Shown: piece after piece, positions 33,658 through 42,721 of the stretch
Layout of the letters: every line of letters begins with the position of its first letter
Position numbering within the stretch: position 1 is the stretch's first letter
Origin: Cardiobacterium valvarum
GTDB taxonomy: Bacteria; Pseudomonadota; Gammaproteobacteria; Cardiobacteriales; Cardiobacteriaceae
DNA length: 64,000 bases
Assembly (NCBI RefSeq): GCF_900460955.1
Contig: NZ_UFUW01000001.1
Span: forward strand, 124,001 to 188,000
Reading direction: 5' to 3'
Position numbers and translations under genes: made by a program
The notes under the pieces: generated by a model
The model's input: the letters and a program-made list of their open reading frames with translations, nothing else
Database searches by the model: none
What the model was told of the DNA's origin: nothing

Positions 33658-34875
33658 CTATTTTTGTTGGTAAATTTTCAGGAATGTGGCCAATTTGTCT
33701 AATGCGGAGCTGAGGTCATCTTTGTATTGCAGGAAGACGATACGGAAGTGATCCGGAGCATGCCAGTTAAAGGCGCGACCATGCACCAGCAGGATTTGTT
33801 TGTTACGCAATAAATCCAGAATGAAACGTTCGTCGTTATGAATACCGAAGCGTTTGGTATCCATTTTGACGAAACCGTATAACGCACCCATTGGCTTGAC
33901 CATAGACAACCCCGAAATTTCGCTGATTTTTTCGTAGGCAAGATCACGTTGCTCACGCAACCGTCCGCCGGGGCGGGTAAGATCGTAGATGCTCTGGTAG
34001 CCGCCCAAGGCAGTTTGGATAGTGTATTGCGCGGGGACGTTGGCACAAAGACGCATAGATGACAGCATTTCCAGTCCTTCAATGTAGCCTTTCGCCATTG
34101 CCAGATTGCCGGACAGAATCATCCAGCCGGAGCGAAAGCCGGCAGCACGGTAAGCCTTGGATAGACCATTGAGGGTCACGCAAAGGGTGTTTTCGACGAG
34201 AGAGGCAGTCGGCGTGTGTTTGGCGTCTTCGTAAAGGATTTTGTCGTAGATTTCATCAGCAAAAACGACCAAGCCATGTTCTTCGGCAATGGTCACGATT
34301 TCGCGTAGGATTTCCGGGCTGTACACGGCTCCTGTCGGGTTATTCGGGTTAATGATGACGATGGCTTTGGTGTTGGCATTTATTTTGGCGCGAATGTTAT
34401 CTATGGCAGGATTCCAGCCGTTTTCTTCATCACACAGGTAGTGCACAGCCCGTCCACCAGCAAGATTGACCGCCGCTGTCCACAACGGGTAATCGGGCAT
34501 CGGTATCAGGACTTCGTCGCCGCTGTCTAGCAATGCCTGCATGGCCATCACGATAAGCTCGGATACGCCATTACCCAAGATGATGTCGTCTACCGTCACA
34601 CCTTTTATACCAAGCCGTTGTGTCTCGTGCATGATGGCTTTGCGTGCGGCAAAAACGCCTTTGGATTCACTGTATCCCTGCGCCTTGGCAAGGTTAGCAA
34701 TCAAGTCTTCACGCACTTCATCGGGAGCATTAAAGCCGAATGGGGCGGGATTACCGATGTTGAGTTTGATGATGTCGTAGCCTTGTCGCTCCATCCGCAT
34801 CGCTTCCGCCAGAACGGGGCCGCGAATGTCGTAACAAACATTGTCCAGCTTGTGCGATTTGCCGATTTTGCGCAT
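33658..34875 (-). CDS. alaA: Alanine-synthesising transaminase AlaA
   Basis: PLP-dependent class I aminotransferase of 405 aa, the length of E. coli AlaA, which makes alanine from pyruvate and glutamate. The start MRKIGKSHKLDNVCYDIRGP was chosen: it has GGAG upstream and matches AlaA, while the longer frame adds 38 unrelated residues. Key sites are INPNNPTGAVYS, DEIYDKILYE (PLP Asp and Tyr) and LNGLSKAYRAAGFRSGW with the Schiff-base Lys. Confidence 0.93.
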   Translation of the reverse strand: MRKIGKSHKLDNVCYDIRGPVLAEAMRMERQGYDIIKLNIGNPAPFGFNAPDEVREDLIANLAKAQGYSESKGVFAARKAIMHETQRLGIKGVTVDDIILGNGVSELIVMAMQALLDSGDEVLIPMPDYPLWTAAVNLAGGRAVHYLCDEENGWNPAIDNIRAKINANTKAIVIINPNNPTGAVYSPEILREIVTIAEEHGLVVFADEIYDKILYEDAKHTPTASLVENTLCVTLNGLSKAYRAAGFRSGWMILSGNLAMAKGYIEGLEMLSSMRLCANVPAQYTIQTALGGYQSIYDLTRPGGRLREQRDLAYEKISEISGLSMVKPMGALYGFVKMDTKRFGIHNDERFILDLLRNKQILLVHGRAFNWHAPDHFRIVFLQYKDDLSSALDKLATFLKIYQQK

Positions 34876-34978
34876 GGTTTCTCCGAAAATGATGAAAGAC
34901 GTGGACTGCTTTGGAAGCGGGCAATATACGCTTCCGCATAATTTTCGGCAATGTGGCTCGAAATAGAGAATATGGGCA

Positions 34979-35000
34979 ATAAAAAACACGCTAATGCGTG
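34979..35000 (-). terminator. Terminator of the tRNA-Glu/Ala transcript
   Basis: On the minus strand CACGC-ATTA-GCGTG is followed by TTTTTT, 18 bp past the last tRNA-Glu. Confidence 0.8.
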
Positions 35001-35017
35001 CTTCGTGGATAACCGTT

Positions 35018-35093
35018 TGGCATCCCCAAGGGGATTCGAACCCCTGTTACCGCCGTGAAAGGGCGATGTCCTAGGCCTCTAGACGATGGGGAC
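35018..35093 (-). tRNA. tRNA-Glu(TTC)
   Basis: 76-nt tRNA on the minus strand. Acceptor GTCCCCA with TGGGGAT, anticodon loop CCTTTCACG region gives TTC, T-loop TTCGAAT and encoded CCA. It is identical to the copy at 35150. Confidence 0.97.
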
Positions 35094-35149
35094 AAAATGT
35101 GATAGAAACTACTTGGTTTGAGGATTCCCAAAATGACGTAATGCCGAAT

Positions 35150-35225
35150 TGGCATCCCCAAGGGGATTCGAACCCCTGTTACCGCCGTGAAAGGGCGATG
35201 TCCTAGGCCTCTAGACGATGGGGAC
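35150..35225 (-). tRNA. tRNA-Glu(TTC), second copy
   Basis: Same sequence as the tRNA at 35018-35093, 56 bp upstream in transcription. Anticodon TTC with encoded CCA. It lies 3 bp from tRNA-Ala. Confidence 0.97.
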
Positions 35226-35228
35226 ATT

Positions 35229-35304
35229 TGGTGGAGCTAAGCGGGATCGAACCGCTGACCTCCTGCATGCCATGCAGGCGCTCTCCCAGCTGAGCTATAG
35301 CCCC
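35229..35304 (-). tRNA. tRNA-Ala(GGC)
   Basis: 76-nt tRNA on the minus strand starting GGGGCTATAGCTCAG. Anticodon stem CCTGC/GCAGG encloses ATGGCAT, giving GGC. T-loop TTCGATC, encoded CCA. First of three tRNAs downstream of gltX. Confidence 0.97.
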
Positions 35305-35383
35305 GTATTCGGGAAGGCGCGCATTCTAGCAGAAACCGCGCCTTCGTCAACGGTTCACATTTATCTTGTACGAAGAATTTTAT

Positions 35384-36787
35384 TTATACCTGATTTTTCA
35401 GGACATATTCCGATGCAAATTGCAGGCGGCGCAGGATTTCTTCTTTATCAAGCAGCGATAGCGTGAGGGCCAAATCGGGAGATGGCGCGCCTCCGGTAAC
35501 AGCGAGACGCGCAGGTTGTCCGACTTTGCCAAAGCCGACTCCGTTGGCTTCCACGCAAGCGGCGACCGCATCATGCAAGGTTTCCTCGTTCACTACCGTC
35601 AATGTCTCAATGCGCGACTGTAAATCCTGCAACAACTGCACGGTATCTGCGCCCTTGAATGCCTTTTTCGCCGCGTCCGGCGGGAACGATTGCGGCGCCT
35701 GGAACAGCCAGGCCATGTTTTCCGCCATTTCCTTCAAGGTCTTGGCGCGTTCCTGATAATGCGGGATGGCGCGCAGCACGACCGCTTCATCCGGCGTGAT
35801 GCCGAGGGGGGCAAAGTGCGGTAACAACTGCAGCAGTAAATCGGCAGGCGTAGCTTCCTTCATATAATGCTGGTTCAGCCAGCGCAGCTTTTCCGTATTG
35901 AACGTGGAAGCGGCGCTGTGCACGTCCTCGATACGGAAAAACCGCAACATCTCGTCCATGCTGAAAATTTCCTGATCGCCATGTGCCCAACCGAGGCGGA
36001 CCAGATAATTCAAAATGGCCGGCGGCAAATAGCCTTCGCGGCGATAATCCAGCACGTTTGTTGCACCGTGCCGCTTGGACAAACGCTTGCCATCGTCGCC
36101 TAAAATCATCGGCACATGGGCAAAATCCGGCACGTCATAACCCAGTGCGCGGTACAAATTAATCTGCTTCGGCGTATTGCTGACATGGTCCTCACCGCGA
36201 ATCACCAGCGAGACTTTCGCTGCCGCATCATCGACCACCACACAGAAATTGTACGTCGGCGCACCATCCGAGCGACGGATGACCCAGTCATCAAGTTCGC
36301 TGTTATTGACCGTCACTACGCCGCGTACCTTGTCATGCCAGGTTACGCTGCCTTCTGTTGGATTCTTGAAACGCACCGCCGGCGTCACTCCCGGCACCGG
36401 CTCGCCGCCATCACGGTATTTACCGTTATAACGCTGCGGCAGCCCCAGCCGCTTCTGTTCCTCGCGCATCGCGTCCAGCTCCTCCGGCGTACACCAGCAG
36501 TAATACGCCTGCCCACGCGCAATCATCTCGTCAATAATCGCGTTGTATGCGTCAAAACGCTGGCTCTGATAGACAACCTCGCCATCATGATGCAGACCGA
36601 GCCAGTTCAGTCCGTCGAGAATCACCTGTGTGGACGCCTCGGTTGAGCGTTCGCGGTCCGTATCCTCGATGCGCAAGCGGAACGTCCCCTGATGCTGCCG
36701 GGCGTGCAGCCAACAATACAAAGCCGTGCGCACCCCGCCGATATGCAAATCGCCGGTCGGGCTGGGGGCAAAACGCGTAACAACCAT
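35384..36787 (-). CDS. gltX: Glutamate-tRNA ligase
   Basis: Charges tRNA-Glu. 467 aa from MVVTRFAPSPTGDLHIGGVR; a longer frame adds 28 unrelated residues. The HIGH-type motif is HIGG in that N-terminus and the KMSKS-type motif is KRLSKRHGA near residue 240. The C-terminal helical anticodon-binding domain follows. The zinc-type Cys cluster of E. coli GluRS is reduced to YCWCTPEE. Two tRNA-Glu genes lie immediately downstream on the same strand. Confidence 0.96.
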   Translation of the reverse strand: MVVTRFAPSPTGDLHIGGVRTALYCWLHARQHQGTFRLRIEDTDRERSTEASTQVILDGLNWLGLHHDGEVVYQSQRFDAYNAIIDEMIARGQAYYCWCTPEELDAMREEQKRLGLPQRYNGKYRDGGEPVPGVTPAVRFKNPTEGSVTWHDKVRGVVTVNNSELDDWVIRRSDGAPTYNFCVVVDDAAAKVSLVIRGEDHVSNTPKQINLYRALGYDVPDFAHVPMILGDDGKRLSKRHGATNVLDYRREGYLPPAILNYLVRLGWAHGDQEIFSMDEMLRFFRIEDVHSAASTFNTEKLRWLNQHYMKEATPADLLLQLLPHFAPLGITPDEAVVLRAIPHYQERAKTLKEMAENMAWLFQAPQSFPPDAAKKAFKGADTVQLLQDLQSRIETLTVVNEETLHDAVAACVEANGVGFGKVGQPARLAVTGGAPSPDLALTLSLLDKEEILRRLQFASEYVLKNQV

Positions 36788-36888
36788 AAAAACCTCACAA
36801 AAAAACAAAAAACGGGCGCCATTGTAGCGCACCCCGCCTGAGGCGGATTCATGCATAATACCGCGCTTCAAACCAACCGGAGCCCATC

Positions 36889-38292
36889 ATGACCCCCAGC
36901 GACATCCTCGGCCTCATCCGCGACGAAGACGTCAAATACCTTGACCTGCGCATCACCGACAGCAAAGGCAAAGAACACCATGTCACCTATCCCGCCGACA
37001 TTGACGAAGACTTCTTCGAAGAAGGCAAAATGTTCGACGGCTCCTCTTTCCCCGGTTGGAAAGGCATCCACAACAGCGACATGATCCTCTTGCCCGATCC
37101 GGCGACCGCCTACATTGACCCCTTCTACGCCGAAAAAACCCTGAACATCACCTGCGACATCATCGAGCCGGACACCATGCAGGGTTACGCCCGCGACCCG
37201 CGTTCCCTCGCCCGTCGCGCCGAGGCCTACCTCAAATCCACCGGCCTGGCCGACACCGCCTACTTCGGCCCCGAGAACGAATTCTTCGTCTTCGACGAAA
37301 TGAAATACCAAACCAGCATGCACAAAGTCATGTTTGAAATCGTCAGCGAAGAAGGCATCTGGAACAGCGCTGCCGACCTGCCGAACGGCAACAGCGGCCA
37401 CCGCCCGAACATCAAAGGCGGCTACTTCCCCGTTGCGCCGGTAGATTCCCTGCACGACCTGCGCGCCGAAATGTGCGAACTGCTGACCCAGGTCGGCCAG
37501 GGCGTCGAAGTCCAGCACCACGAAGTCGCAACCGGCCAATGCGAAATCGGGATGCGCTACAACACCCTGGTGCGCAAAGCCGACGAAGTCCAGCAGCTCA
37601 AATACATCATCCATAACGTCGCCTACGCCGCCGGCAAAACCGCGACCTTCATGCCCAAACCGCTGGTTGGCGACAATGGCTCCGGCATGCACGTCCACAT
37701 CTCGCTCTACAAAGACGGCAAAAACCTCTTCAGCGGCGACGGCTACGGCGGCCTCACCGACATGGCGCTCTACTTCATCGGCGGCGTCATCAAGCACGCG
37801 CGCGCCCTGAACGCCTTCACCAACCCCTCCACCAACAGCTACAAACGCCTCGTGCCGCACTTCGAAGCGCCGATTATGCTCGCCTACTCCGCGCGCAACC
37901 GCTCAGCCTCCATCCGCATCCCCTACATCACCAATCCGAAAGCGCGGCGCATCGAAATCCGCTTCCCGGATTCCACTGCGAACCCCTACCTCGCCTTCGC
38001 CGCGCTGCTGATGGCGGGTCTTGACGGCATCAAAAACAAACTGCACCCGGGCGAGGCGATGGACAAAGACCTTTACGACCTGCCGCCGGAAGAAGCGGAC
38101 AACATCCCGCAAGTCGCTTTCTCGCTGGAAGAAGCACTGGATGCGCTCGAAGCGGACAACGCCTTCCTCAAACAGGGCGACGTCTTCAACGACGACCTGC
38201 TGCGCGGCTACATCGAACTCAAACGCCAGGAAGTCGAACGGATGCGCCTGCAAGTGCACCCGCTTGAATTTGAGCTCTATTACAGCTGCTGA
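36889..38292 (+). CDS. glnA: Glutamine synthetase type I
   Basis: Assimilates ammonia into glutamine. 467 aa, dodecameric GSI-beta type. It has [12 protein letters not shown] (about 50-61), the metal-binding [21 protein letters not shown], and the ATP-binding region [21 protein letters not shown]. The adenylylation Tyr is in [10 protein letters not shown] near residue 398, implying GlnE control. Divergent from gltX; CATAAT near 36853 may be its -10. Confidence 0.97.
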   Translation: MTPSDILGLIRDEDVKYLDLRITDSKGKEHHVTYPADIDEDFFEEGKMFDGSSFPGWKGIHNSDMILLPDPATAYIDPFYAEKTLNITCDIIEPDTMQGYARDPRSLARRAEAYLKSTGLADTAYFGPENEFFVFDEMKYQTSMHKVMFEIVSEEGIWNSAADLPNGNSGHRPNIKGGYFPVAPVDSLHDLRAEMCELLTQVGQGVEVQHHEVATGQCEIGMRYNTLVRKADEVQQLKYIIHNVAYAAGKTATFMPKPLVGDNGSGMHVHISLYKDGKNLFSGDGYGGLTDMALYFIGGVIKHARALNAFTNPSTNSYKRLVPHFEAPIMLAYSARNRSASIRIPYITNPKARRIEIRFPDSTANPYLAFAALLMAGLDGIKNKLHPGEAMDKDLYDLPPEEADNIPQVAFSLEEALDALEADNAFLKQGDVFNDDLLRGYIELKRQEVERMRLQVHPLEFELYYSC

Positions 38293-38297
38293 TTCCA

Positions 38298-38328
38298 CCG
38301 CCTGCCACCAGCCATGAGTGGCAGGCGG
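38298..38328 (+). terminator. Hairpin after glnA
   Basis: CCGCCTGCCAC-N9-GTGGCAGGCGG is a perfect 11-bp stem 6 bp past the glnA stop. No U-tract follows, so it may stabilise the 3' end rather than terminate. Confidence 0.6.
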
Positions 38329-38421
38329 CAAACCTGATTCGCCGTCACGAGAGCATTGCGAAGCGGAAAAGACCGCTCAAGCGGCGATGCAACGAACGTC
38401 AGGGACTTTTGGGGGAAGTGG

Positions 38422-38450
38422 TTAAGCACTCCTACCAAGCGTTCTATAAT
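38422..38450 (+). promoter_or_regulatory. Possible promoter of the CBM9-like gene
   Basis: A consensus -10 TATAAT at 38445-38450 with a weak -35 TTAAGC 17 bp upstream. The gene starts at 38504 with AGGAGA in front. Confidence 0.55.
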
Positions 38451-38503
38451 CCGTCCGACGCCCCGCTTGGGACGTATTCCCATCTCTTAATCAGGAGAAA
38501 CAC

Positions 38504-39256
38504 ATGAATCCGAACTACCGTTACCTGCTTGTTGCTGCCCTGCTCAGCGGCGGTGTTGCCGCTTGGGCCGCGCACACCCCGGTGATCAGCCCGAATTACG
38601 GCATGAGCCAATACGACGTGGTGAAGCGCAGCGAAGCCGTTGCACTGGATGGCAAAATCAATGAAGACGTCTGGGAGCAAATTCCCGCTCTGGCCGGCAG
38701 TTTCCACTACCCCTGGGCGGAAAAAGAAGCCCCGGCAACCGTCTTCAAGGCTTTCAGCGATGGCGAGAACTTCTATTTCAGCTTTGTCGTCAGCGACAAG
38801 CAGGTGCTTACCAGCGAGCATTGGAGCGATGAAAGCACCGTGGACGGCGAAGACCGGGTCGAACTTTTCTTTGCAGGTGAACCGATTGACCGTCCGGGCG
38901 AAGCAGGCATGAGCCGCTACTACGCCATTGAAGTCGATTCCCAGGGACGGGTGCACGACTATGCCATCGATTACTACCGCAAATTCGACAGCAGCTGGAA
39001 CCTGCCGGGGCTGGAAAGCAAAGCCGAGCTGACGGCAAACGGTTACAGCGTCGAAGGCAAAATCCCGCTGAAAACCCTGCAAGACCTGAAACTGCTGCGC
39101 GATGGCACCATGCGCACCGGCGTTTTCCGCGCCGAATTCTCGCCGAGCGGCAGTGCGGAACCGGTGATGGAATGGATCTCGTGGGTCAACCCGAACACGC
39201 CACAGCCGGACTTTCATGTGGACAGTGCGTTCGGCATCTTCCGCTTCCTGCCGTAA
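38504..39256 (+). CDS. Secreted CBM9-like domain protein
   Basis: Exported protein of 250 aa with a signal peptide (about 1-22, ending AWA). The rest looks like a single carbohydrate-binding family 9-like beta-sandwich: AVALDGKINEDVWEQIP, FKAFSDGENFYFSFVVSDKQV, DRVELFFAG, YYAIEVDSQGRVHDY, and GYSVEGKIPLKTL. Such stand-alone domains are found in periplasmic sugar-binding and heme/cytochrome-associated proteins. Ligand unknown. It is monocistronic, with its own promoter and terminator. Confidence 0.75.
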   Translation: MNPNYRYLLVAALLSGGVAAWAAHTPVISPNYGMSQYDVVKRSEAVALDGKINEDVWEQIPALAGSFHYPWAEKEAPATVFKAFSDGENFYFSFVVSDKQVLTSEHWSDESTVDGEDRVELFFAGEPIDRPGEAGMSRYYAIEVDSQGRVHDYAIDYYRKFDSSWNLPGLESKAELTANGYSVEGKIPLKTLQDLKLLRDGTMRTGVFRAEFSPSGSAEPVMEWISWVNPNTPQPDFHVDSAFGIFRFLP

Positions 39257-39271
39257 CGGCGGACGGGCAAC

Positions 39272-39301
39272 AAAAAAACGGGCGCAAAGCCCGTTTTTTT
39301 A
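39272..39301. terminator. Bidirectional terminator
   Basis: AAAAAAACGGGC-GCAAA-GCCCGTTTTTTT lies between the convergent CBM9-like and P19 genes. Confidence 0.92.
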
Positions 39302-39315
39302 TGCAGCCGTGCCGC

Positions 39316-39870
39316 TTAGTTGTTCACTTTCGGCGACGGTTGACCTTTGTCCTTATCGAGGCCGGTGTATTTGAATTCGTAGGACACGTCAAACGGTTTC
39401 CACCATTTGCCCACGCCGGTTTCTTCGTCGGTGTGGCGGTGCATGCCGGCCTTCGGCGGCGGCTCGATGTGGTAGGTCACTTTGTAGTTGCCCACGCCGA
39501 GCATTTTGATGTTCTGCCCATAGTGCGGGCCGTCGCTGGCGACCATCGGCATGAAGATGCCTTCCTGTTTCTCTTTGGTGTCAAGATTTTCCAGAGTGTA
39601 GGAGATGGTCAGGTACGGCATCCATTCACCTTCGCCAAAGCCGTTCTTGTTGCCTTTGGTGGCGTGGATGTCCGCTTCGAGGTGGATATCCGATTCTGCG
39701 GCAGGCAGTCCCATGCCACGCGGTTCCATTTCGACCGGTTGCAGGTACACGGCGGCGATTTCCATCTCGTTGATGGTTTGCGGTTCGCCCGCCGGGTATT
39801 CGGTGAAGGCATAGGCGCCGGTAGCGGTCAGCAGCATGGCAGCAGCCAGTGCGGTTTTTTTGATGCTCAT
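39316..39870 (-). CDS. Periplasmic iron-transport protein, P19/FetP/Tp34 family
   Basis: 184-aa periplasmic metal-binding protein working with the FTR1-type permease encoded just upstream. Signal peptide at 1-21 (ending GAYA). Family features include MEIAAVYLQPVEMEP, ESDIHLEADIHA, MPYLTISYTLENL, IFMPMVASDGPHYG and the His pair region GMHRHTDEETGVGKWW. In Campylobacter and UPEC relatives these residues bind Cu and Fe in a dimer. It lies 18 bp after the permease gene. Confidence 0.88.
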   Translation of the reverse strand: MSIKKTALAAAMLLTATGAYAFTEYPAGEPQTINEMEIAAVYLQPVEMEPRGMGLPAAESDIHLEADIHATKGNKNGFGEGEWMPYLTISYTLENLDTKEKQEGIFMPMVASDGPHYGQNIKMLGVGNYKVTYHIEPPPKAGMHRHTDEETGVGKWWKPFDVSYEFKYTGLDKDKGQPSPKVNN

Positions 39871-39888
39871 GGGTACCTCCTATAAGGT

Positions 39889-41793
39889 TTACGAGCGGTT
39901 GGAAGATTCTTTCGGTTTGCGGATAAACAGCACCCACAGTGCAAAGAGCGCCGCGAGCAGCAGCACGATTTGCGGCAAGAGGGTTTCCCAGTAAGGCGCG
40001 ATGCCGAGCCAGTTGGTCATCCAGGCGGGAATGGCGGTGCCGTCGCCGATGAGGGTAGGAGTGAAGGCTTTGCCCTCAATGAGCTCCGCGACACCTTTGC
40101 CGGCGAAGATGAAAGCCATCAGGTACATGAAAATGCCGGTGAACATGAAGAAGGGTTTGAGCGGCAGGCGCACCACGCTGTAGCGCATGATGAGGTAGAT
40201 GACAGCGAGGATGACGACGCCAACGGCGAAACCGCCTGCAAGATAGCCGTAATCCGGCGCGGTTTTCGCTTCGGCGGCAAGGGCGAAGTAGAAGAGGACG
40301 GTTTCCGCGCCTTCACGATAGACGGCAAGGAAGCTGGTCAGCCACAGGCCGATGAGCGAGCCCTGGCTGAGCGAGGTGCCGATTTTCTTTTCGAGGTAGG
40401 CTTTCCAATGCTGCGCCTCGACTTTCGAGAGCAGCCAGTAGCTCATGCCGAAGAGCATGACAGTGGCAATGAGCATGGTGACGCCTTCGAGGATCTCCCG
40501 CCCGGCAGCGGCGTTCGCGAGCAGCCATTTGAAGAGCAGGGCGGTCACGACGCTGGCGGCAAGCGCCCACCACACCGAGCCGGTGATAATTTTTTGCTTG
40601 TCGCCATGACCGCTTTTGTGGATGTAGGCGATGACGGCGGCGACGATGAGCAGCGCTTCCAGCCCCTCACGCAGGATGATGGTGAGGCTGGCGATGAAGA
40701 GGGCGAAGCCGGTGGTACTGCCGCCGAGCATGTCCATCGCCTTGTCCATGTTGACGGAGAAGGCGGTAATTTCGGCTTGGATGGCGGCTTCGTCCTTGCC
40801 GGCGTTCATCAGGCCAACGAGTTTGGTGAAGTGGCCTTCCAGCTCAGTTTTGAAAGCAGTATCGCGGGCGCCGATGGCGTTTTCCATGCCGCTCGCCTCA
40901 AAAACATCGAAGTAGGCATCCTGCACCTGGCTGACCGCTTTTTTCGTATCCCCTGCCTGATAGGTCGCCTTCGCCCCACCCAGAGCAGTGAAGAGCTCAC
41001 CGCGCACCGCCGTCCAATCCTTACCGCTATCGGCGGTAGCGGCAGCATCATCTGCTGCCACGGCAGTGACCGGTGCGGGGACGTCTTGCAGCGCTTCTTG
41101 CACGTCATCCAGCAGTGTGGTCACGCTGTAACCAAAGCTGCTGATATTGTCGTCCGATTCTGCCTGCTTCATGAGCGCGGCGAATTTGCGGTTGATGACT
41201 TCCGCTGCGCGCGCCGATTTCTGCATGCGGATGGTGGTTTCCATGTCACTGTTCTTGAAGCCGTCGTACTGCGCCTGTTGCACGCGCGCCTTCGCCTCAG
41301 CGGGATTCTTCTTCTCAAAAGCGCTGACGGCGGCGGCAAGATGGTCATCCATCGCCTGATACGCCGCCGCCCAGCCGGGGTCAATGCCTTCCAGTGCGCT
41401 ATGCGCGCCGTGCGCCACCAGCTTGTGCCCGCTTTCCAGCGTCGGTACCACCGCGCGCACTTCGTCGCGCAGCGCTTGCAGGCGGGCGGCGACGGCGTCT
41501 TTCGGCTCACCCTGGCTGATCATGCGGCGGATGGCGCCAAATTCCGCTTCCATCTCGGCGCTCTTCTTCGCGGAAATATTGATACGGATCGGCCCTTCCA
41601 GATTCTCGAAGACCTCAAAATAGGCCATCTGTACTTTTTCCTTGGCCTCATCAACCTTGTCCGCCTGATAGAGTTCGTTGGTAGCATCCAGCCGTGTGGC
41701 GATGTCCTCGGCAAAAGCACGATAATCCTGGGCAAAGACAGGCAGGCAGCAAAGGAAAAAGAGGGGAAGGAGAAGATGGCGGAGGGAGGTCAT
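39889..41793 (-). CDS. FTR1-family iron permease with periplasmic N-terminal domain (FetM-like)
   Basis: Inner-membrane iron permease of 634 aa. The start MTSLRHLLLPLFFLCC gives a signal peptide (ending VFA); a longer frame adds 13 residues. Residues 25-360 are a helical periplasmic domain with three repeated blocks (KVQMAYFEVFENLEGPI, RVQQAQYDGFKNSDMETTI, QVQDAYFDVFEASGMENAI). The C-terminal third has seven membrane helices with the two FTR1 motifs REGLEALLIV and REGAETVLFY (RExxE). It is paired with the P19-type protein, an arrangement that imports ferrous iron in UPEC and Campylobacter. Confidence 0.9.
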   Translation of the reverse strand: MTSLRHLLLPLFFLCCLPVFAQDYRAFAEDIATRLDATNELYQADKVDEAKEKVQMAYFEVFENLEGPIRINISAKKSAEMEAEFGAIRRMISQGEPKDAVAARLQALRDEVRAVVPTLESGHKLVAHGAHSALEGIDPGWAAAYQAMDDHLAAAVSAFEKKNPAEAKARVQQAQYDGFKNSDMETTIRMQKSARAAEVINRKFAALMKQAESDDNISSFGYSVTTLLDDVQEALQDVPAPVTAVAADDAAATADSGKDWTAVRGELFTALGGAKATYQAGDTKKAVSQVQDAYFDVFEASGMENAIGARDTAFKTELEGHFTKLVGLMNAGKDEAAIQAEITAFSVNMDKAMDMLGGSTTGFALFIASLTIILREGLEALLIVAAVIAYIHKSGHGDKQKIITGSVWWALAASVVTALLFKWLLANAAAGREILEGVTMLIATVMLFGMSYWLLSKVEAQHWKAYLEKKIGTSLSQGSLIGLWLTSFLAVYREGAETVLFYFALAAEAKTAPDYGYLAGGFAVGVVILAVIYLIMRYSVVRLPLKPFFMFTGIFMYLMAFIFAGKGVAELIEGKAFTPTLIGDGTAIPAWMTNWLGIAPYWETLLPQIVLLLAALFALWVLFIRKPKESSNRS

Positions 41794-41821
41794 GGGATTC
41801 AACTCAGTAAATAAGAACCGA

Positions 41822-41834
41822 TATTGTGACAATA
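41822..41834. promoter_or_regulatory. 13-bp palindrome upstream of the iron permease gene
   Basis: TATTGTGACAATA is a perfect odd-centred palindrome 29 bp before the permease ATG and about 150 bp before the divergent cupin gene. A good operator candidate, but the regulator is unknown. Confidence 0.35.
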
Positions 41835-41981
41835 AGCACGGCCATGCGCAATTTCAACTTGATTACCCGCCTGTATCCACAGGAGAAACAGCATGCGGTA
41901 TAGCGCAGCTGATAAATGTAAATGTCAGAAATTCGCATTTAGTCGTATAGTCAGGTCTTCATTCACAACCGGAGCCATCCC

Positions 41982-42326
41982 ATGAAAAAAGTCCTGATCG
42001 CCACCGCCATTGCTGCTCTCACCCTGCCTGGCCTCGCCGCCGAACCTGTCGGCAAGGTGCTTGCTGGTGAAGGTAAAGTCTTTAAAAACAGCCACGGCAC
42101 AGTAGTACGCAAGGCGCTGAAAAAAGGCGAGAAAATTGACAGGCACAACCACGAAGGCGAAGACATCATCTTCAACGTCATGCAGGGCGCGATCAAAATC
42201 ACCCTGAACGATAGCGAAGAGCATGAACTGAAAGCGGGCGACGCCCTCGTCTTTAACGGCAAAAACTTCATTGCGGGGGAGGCAACCGATGACACGCTGG
42301 TTGTCATCACCCTGGTTAAAGAATAA
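41982..42326 (+). CDS. Exported cupin-domain protein
   Basis: 114-aa protein with a signal peptide (about 1-19, ending LAA) and a cupin fold. Motif 1 is KKGEKIDRHNHEGEDIIFNVMQG (HxH plus Glu) and motif 2 is LKAGDALVFNGKNFIAG without its His. A partial metal site is thus likely. Divergent from the FTR1/P19 pair and followed by a truncated cytoplasmic copy of the same domain. Function unknown. Confidence 0.8.
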   Translation: MKKVLIATAIAALTLPGLAAEPVGKVLAGEGKVFKNSHGTVVRKALKKGEKIDRHNHEGEDIIFNVMQGAIKITLNDSEEHELKAGDALVFNGKNFIAGEATDDTLVVITLVKE

Positions 42327-42353
42327 GGCGAACAGCCACTAACGGAGGATGCG

Positions 42354-42621
42354 ATGAGCAATCAATCAGGTACCGTCCTGAGCGGCGAAGGTGAAGCCTT
42401 GGCCAACCGCCACGGCGAGATCGAACGCATCATCCTGGCAAAAGGAGACAGCATTGCGCACCACAAGCACCCCGGCCGGGATACTGTCAGCCGTCGTCCT
42501 GAACGACAGCGAAAAATACACGCTGCACGCGGGCGATACCTTCGCCTTCAACGGACGGCACCACTTCACGGCAGGTGCAGCGGCGGATACGGTCGCTATC
42601 CATATCACTATTCGGGAATAG
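42354..42621 (+). pseudogene. Frameshifted cupin paralogue
   Basis: The first part (MSNQSGTVLSGEGEALANRH to HHKHPGRD) and a second frame (VVLNDSEKYTLHAGDTFAFN to TIRE) both match the preceding cupin gene. Between the HxH site (His codon at 42468) and the LND codons at 42499 there are 28 nt, against 51 in the intact copy. A net loss of 23 nt shifts the frame. It has its own RBS (GGAGG) and no signal peptide. In the first frame translation continues to 42683 with unrelated residues. Confidence 0.8.
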
Positions 42622-42681
42622 TCGCGGCAAAATCCTGTGACTGTATGCGGAAACTCGAAGCAGATGCACACAGGCAAAGGT

Positions 42682-42706
42682 AAAGCGGGGTTCGCCCCGC
42701 TTTTTT
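42682..42706. terminator. Rho-independent terminator between the cupin pseudogene and rng
   Basis: AAAGCGGGG-TTCG-CCCCGCTTTTTT is a UUCG-loop hairpin with a T-run on the plus strand. It also lies just past the rng stop. Confidence 0.9.
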
Positions 42707-42721
42707 CATGCCGCTGCCTGT

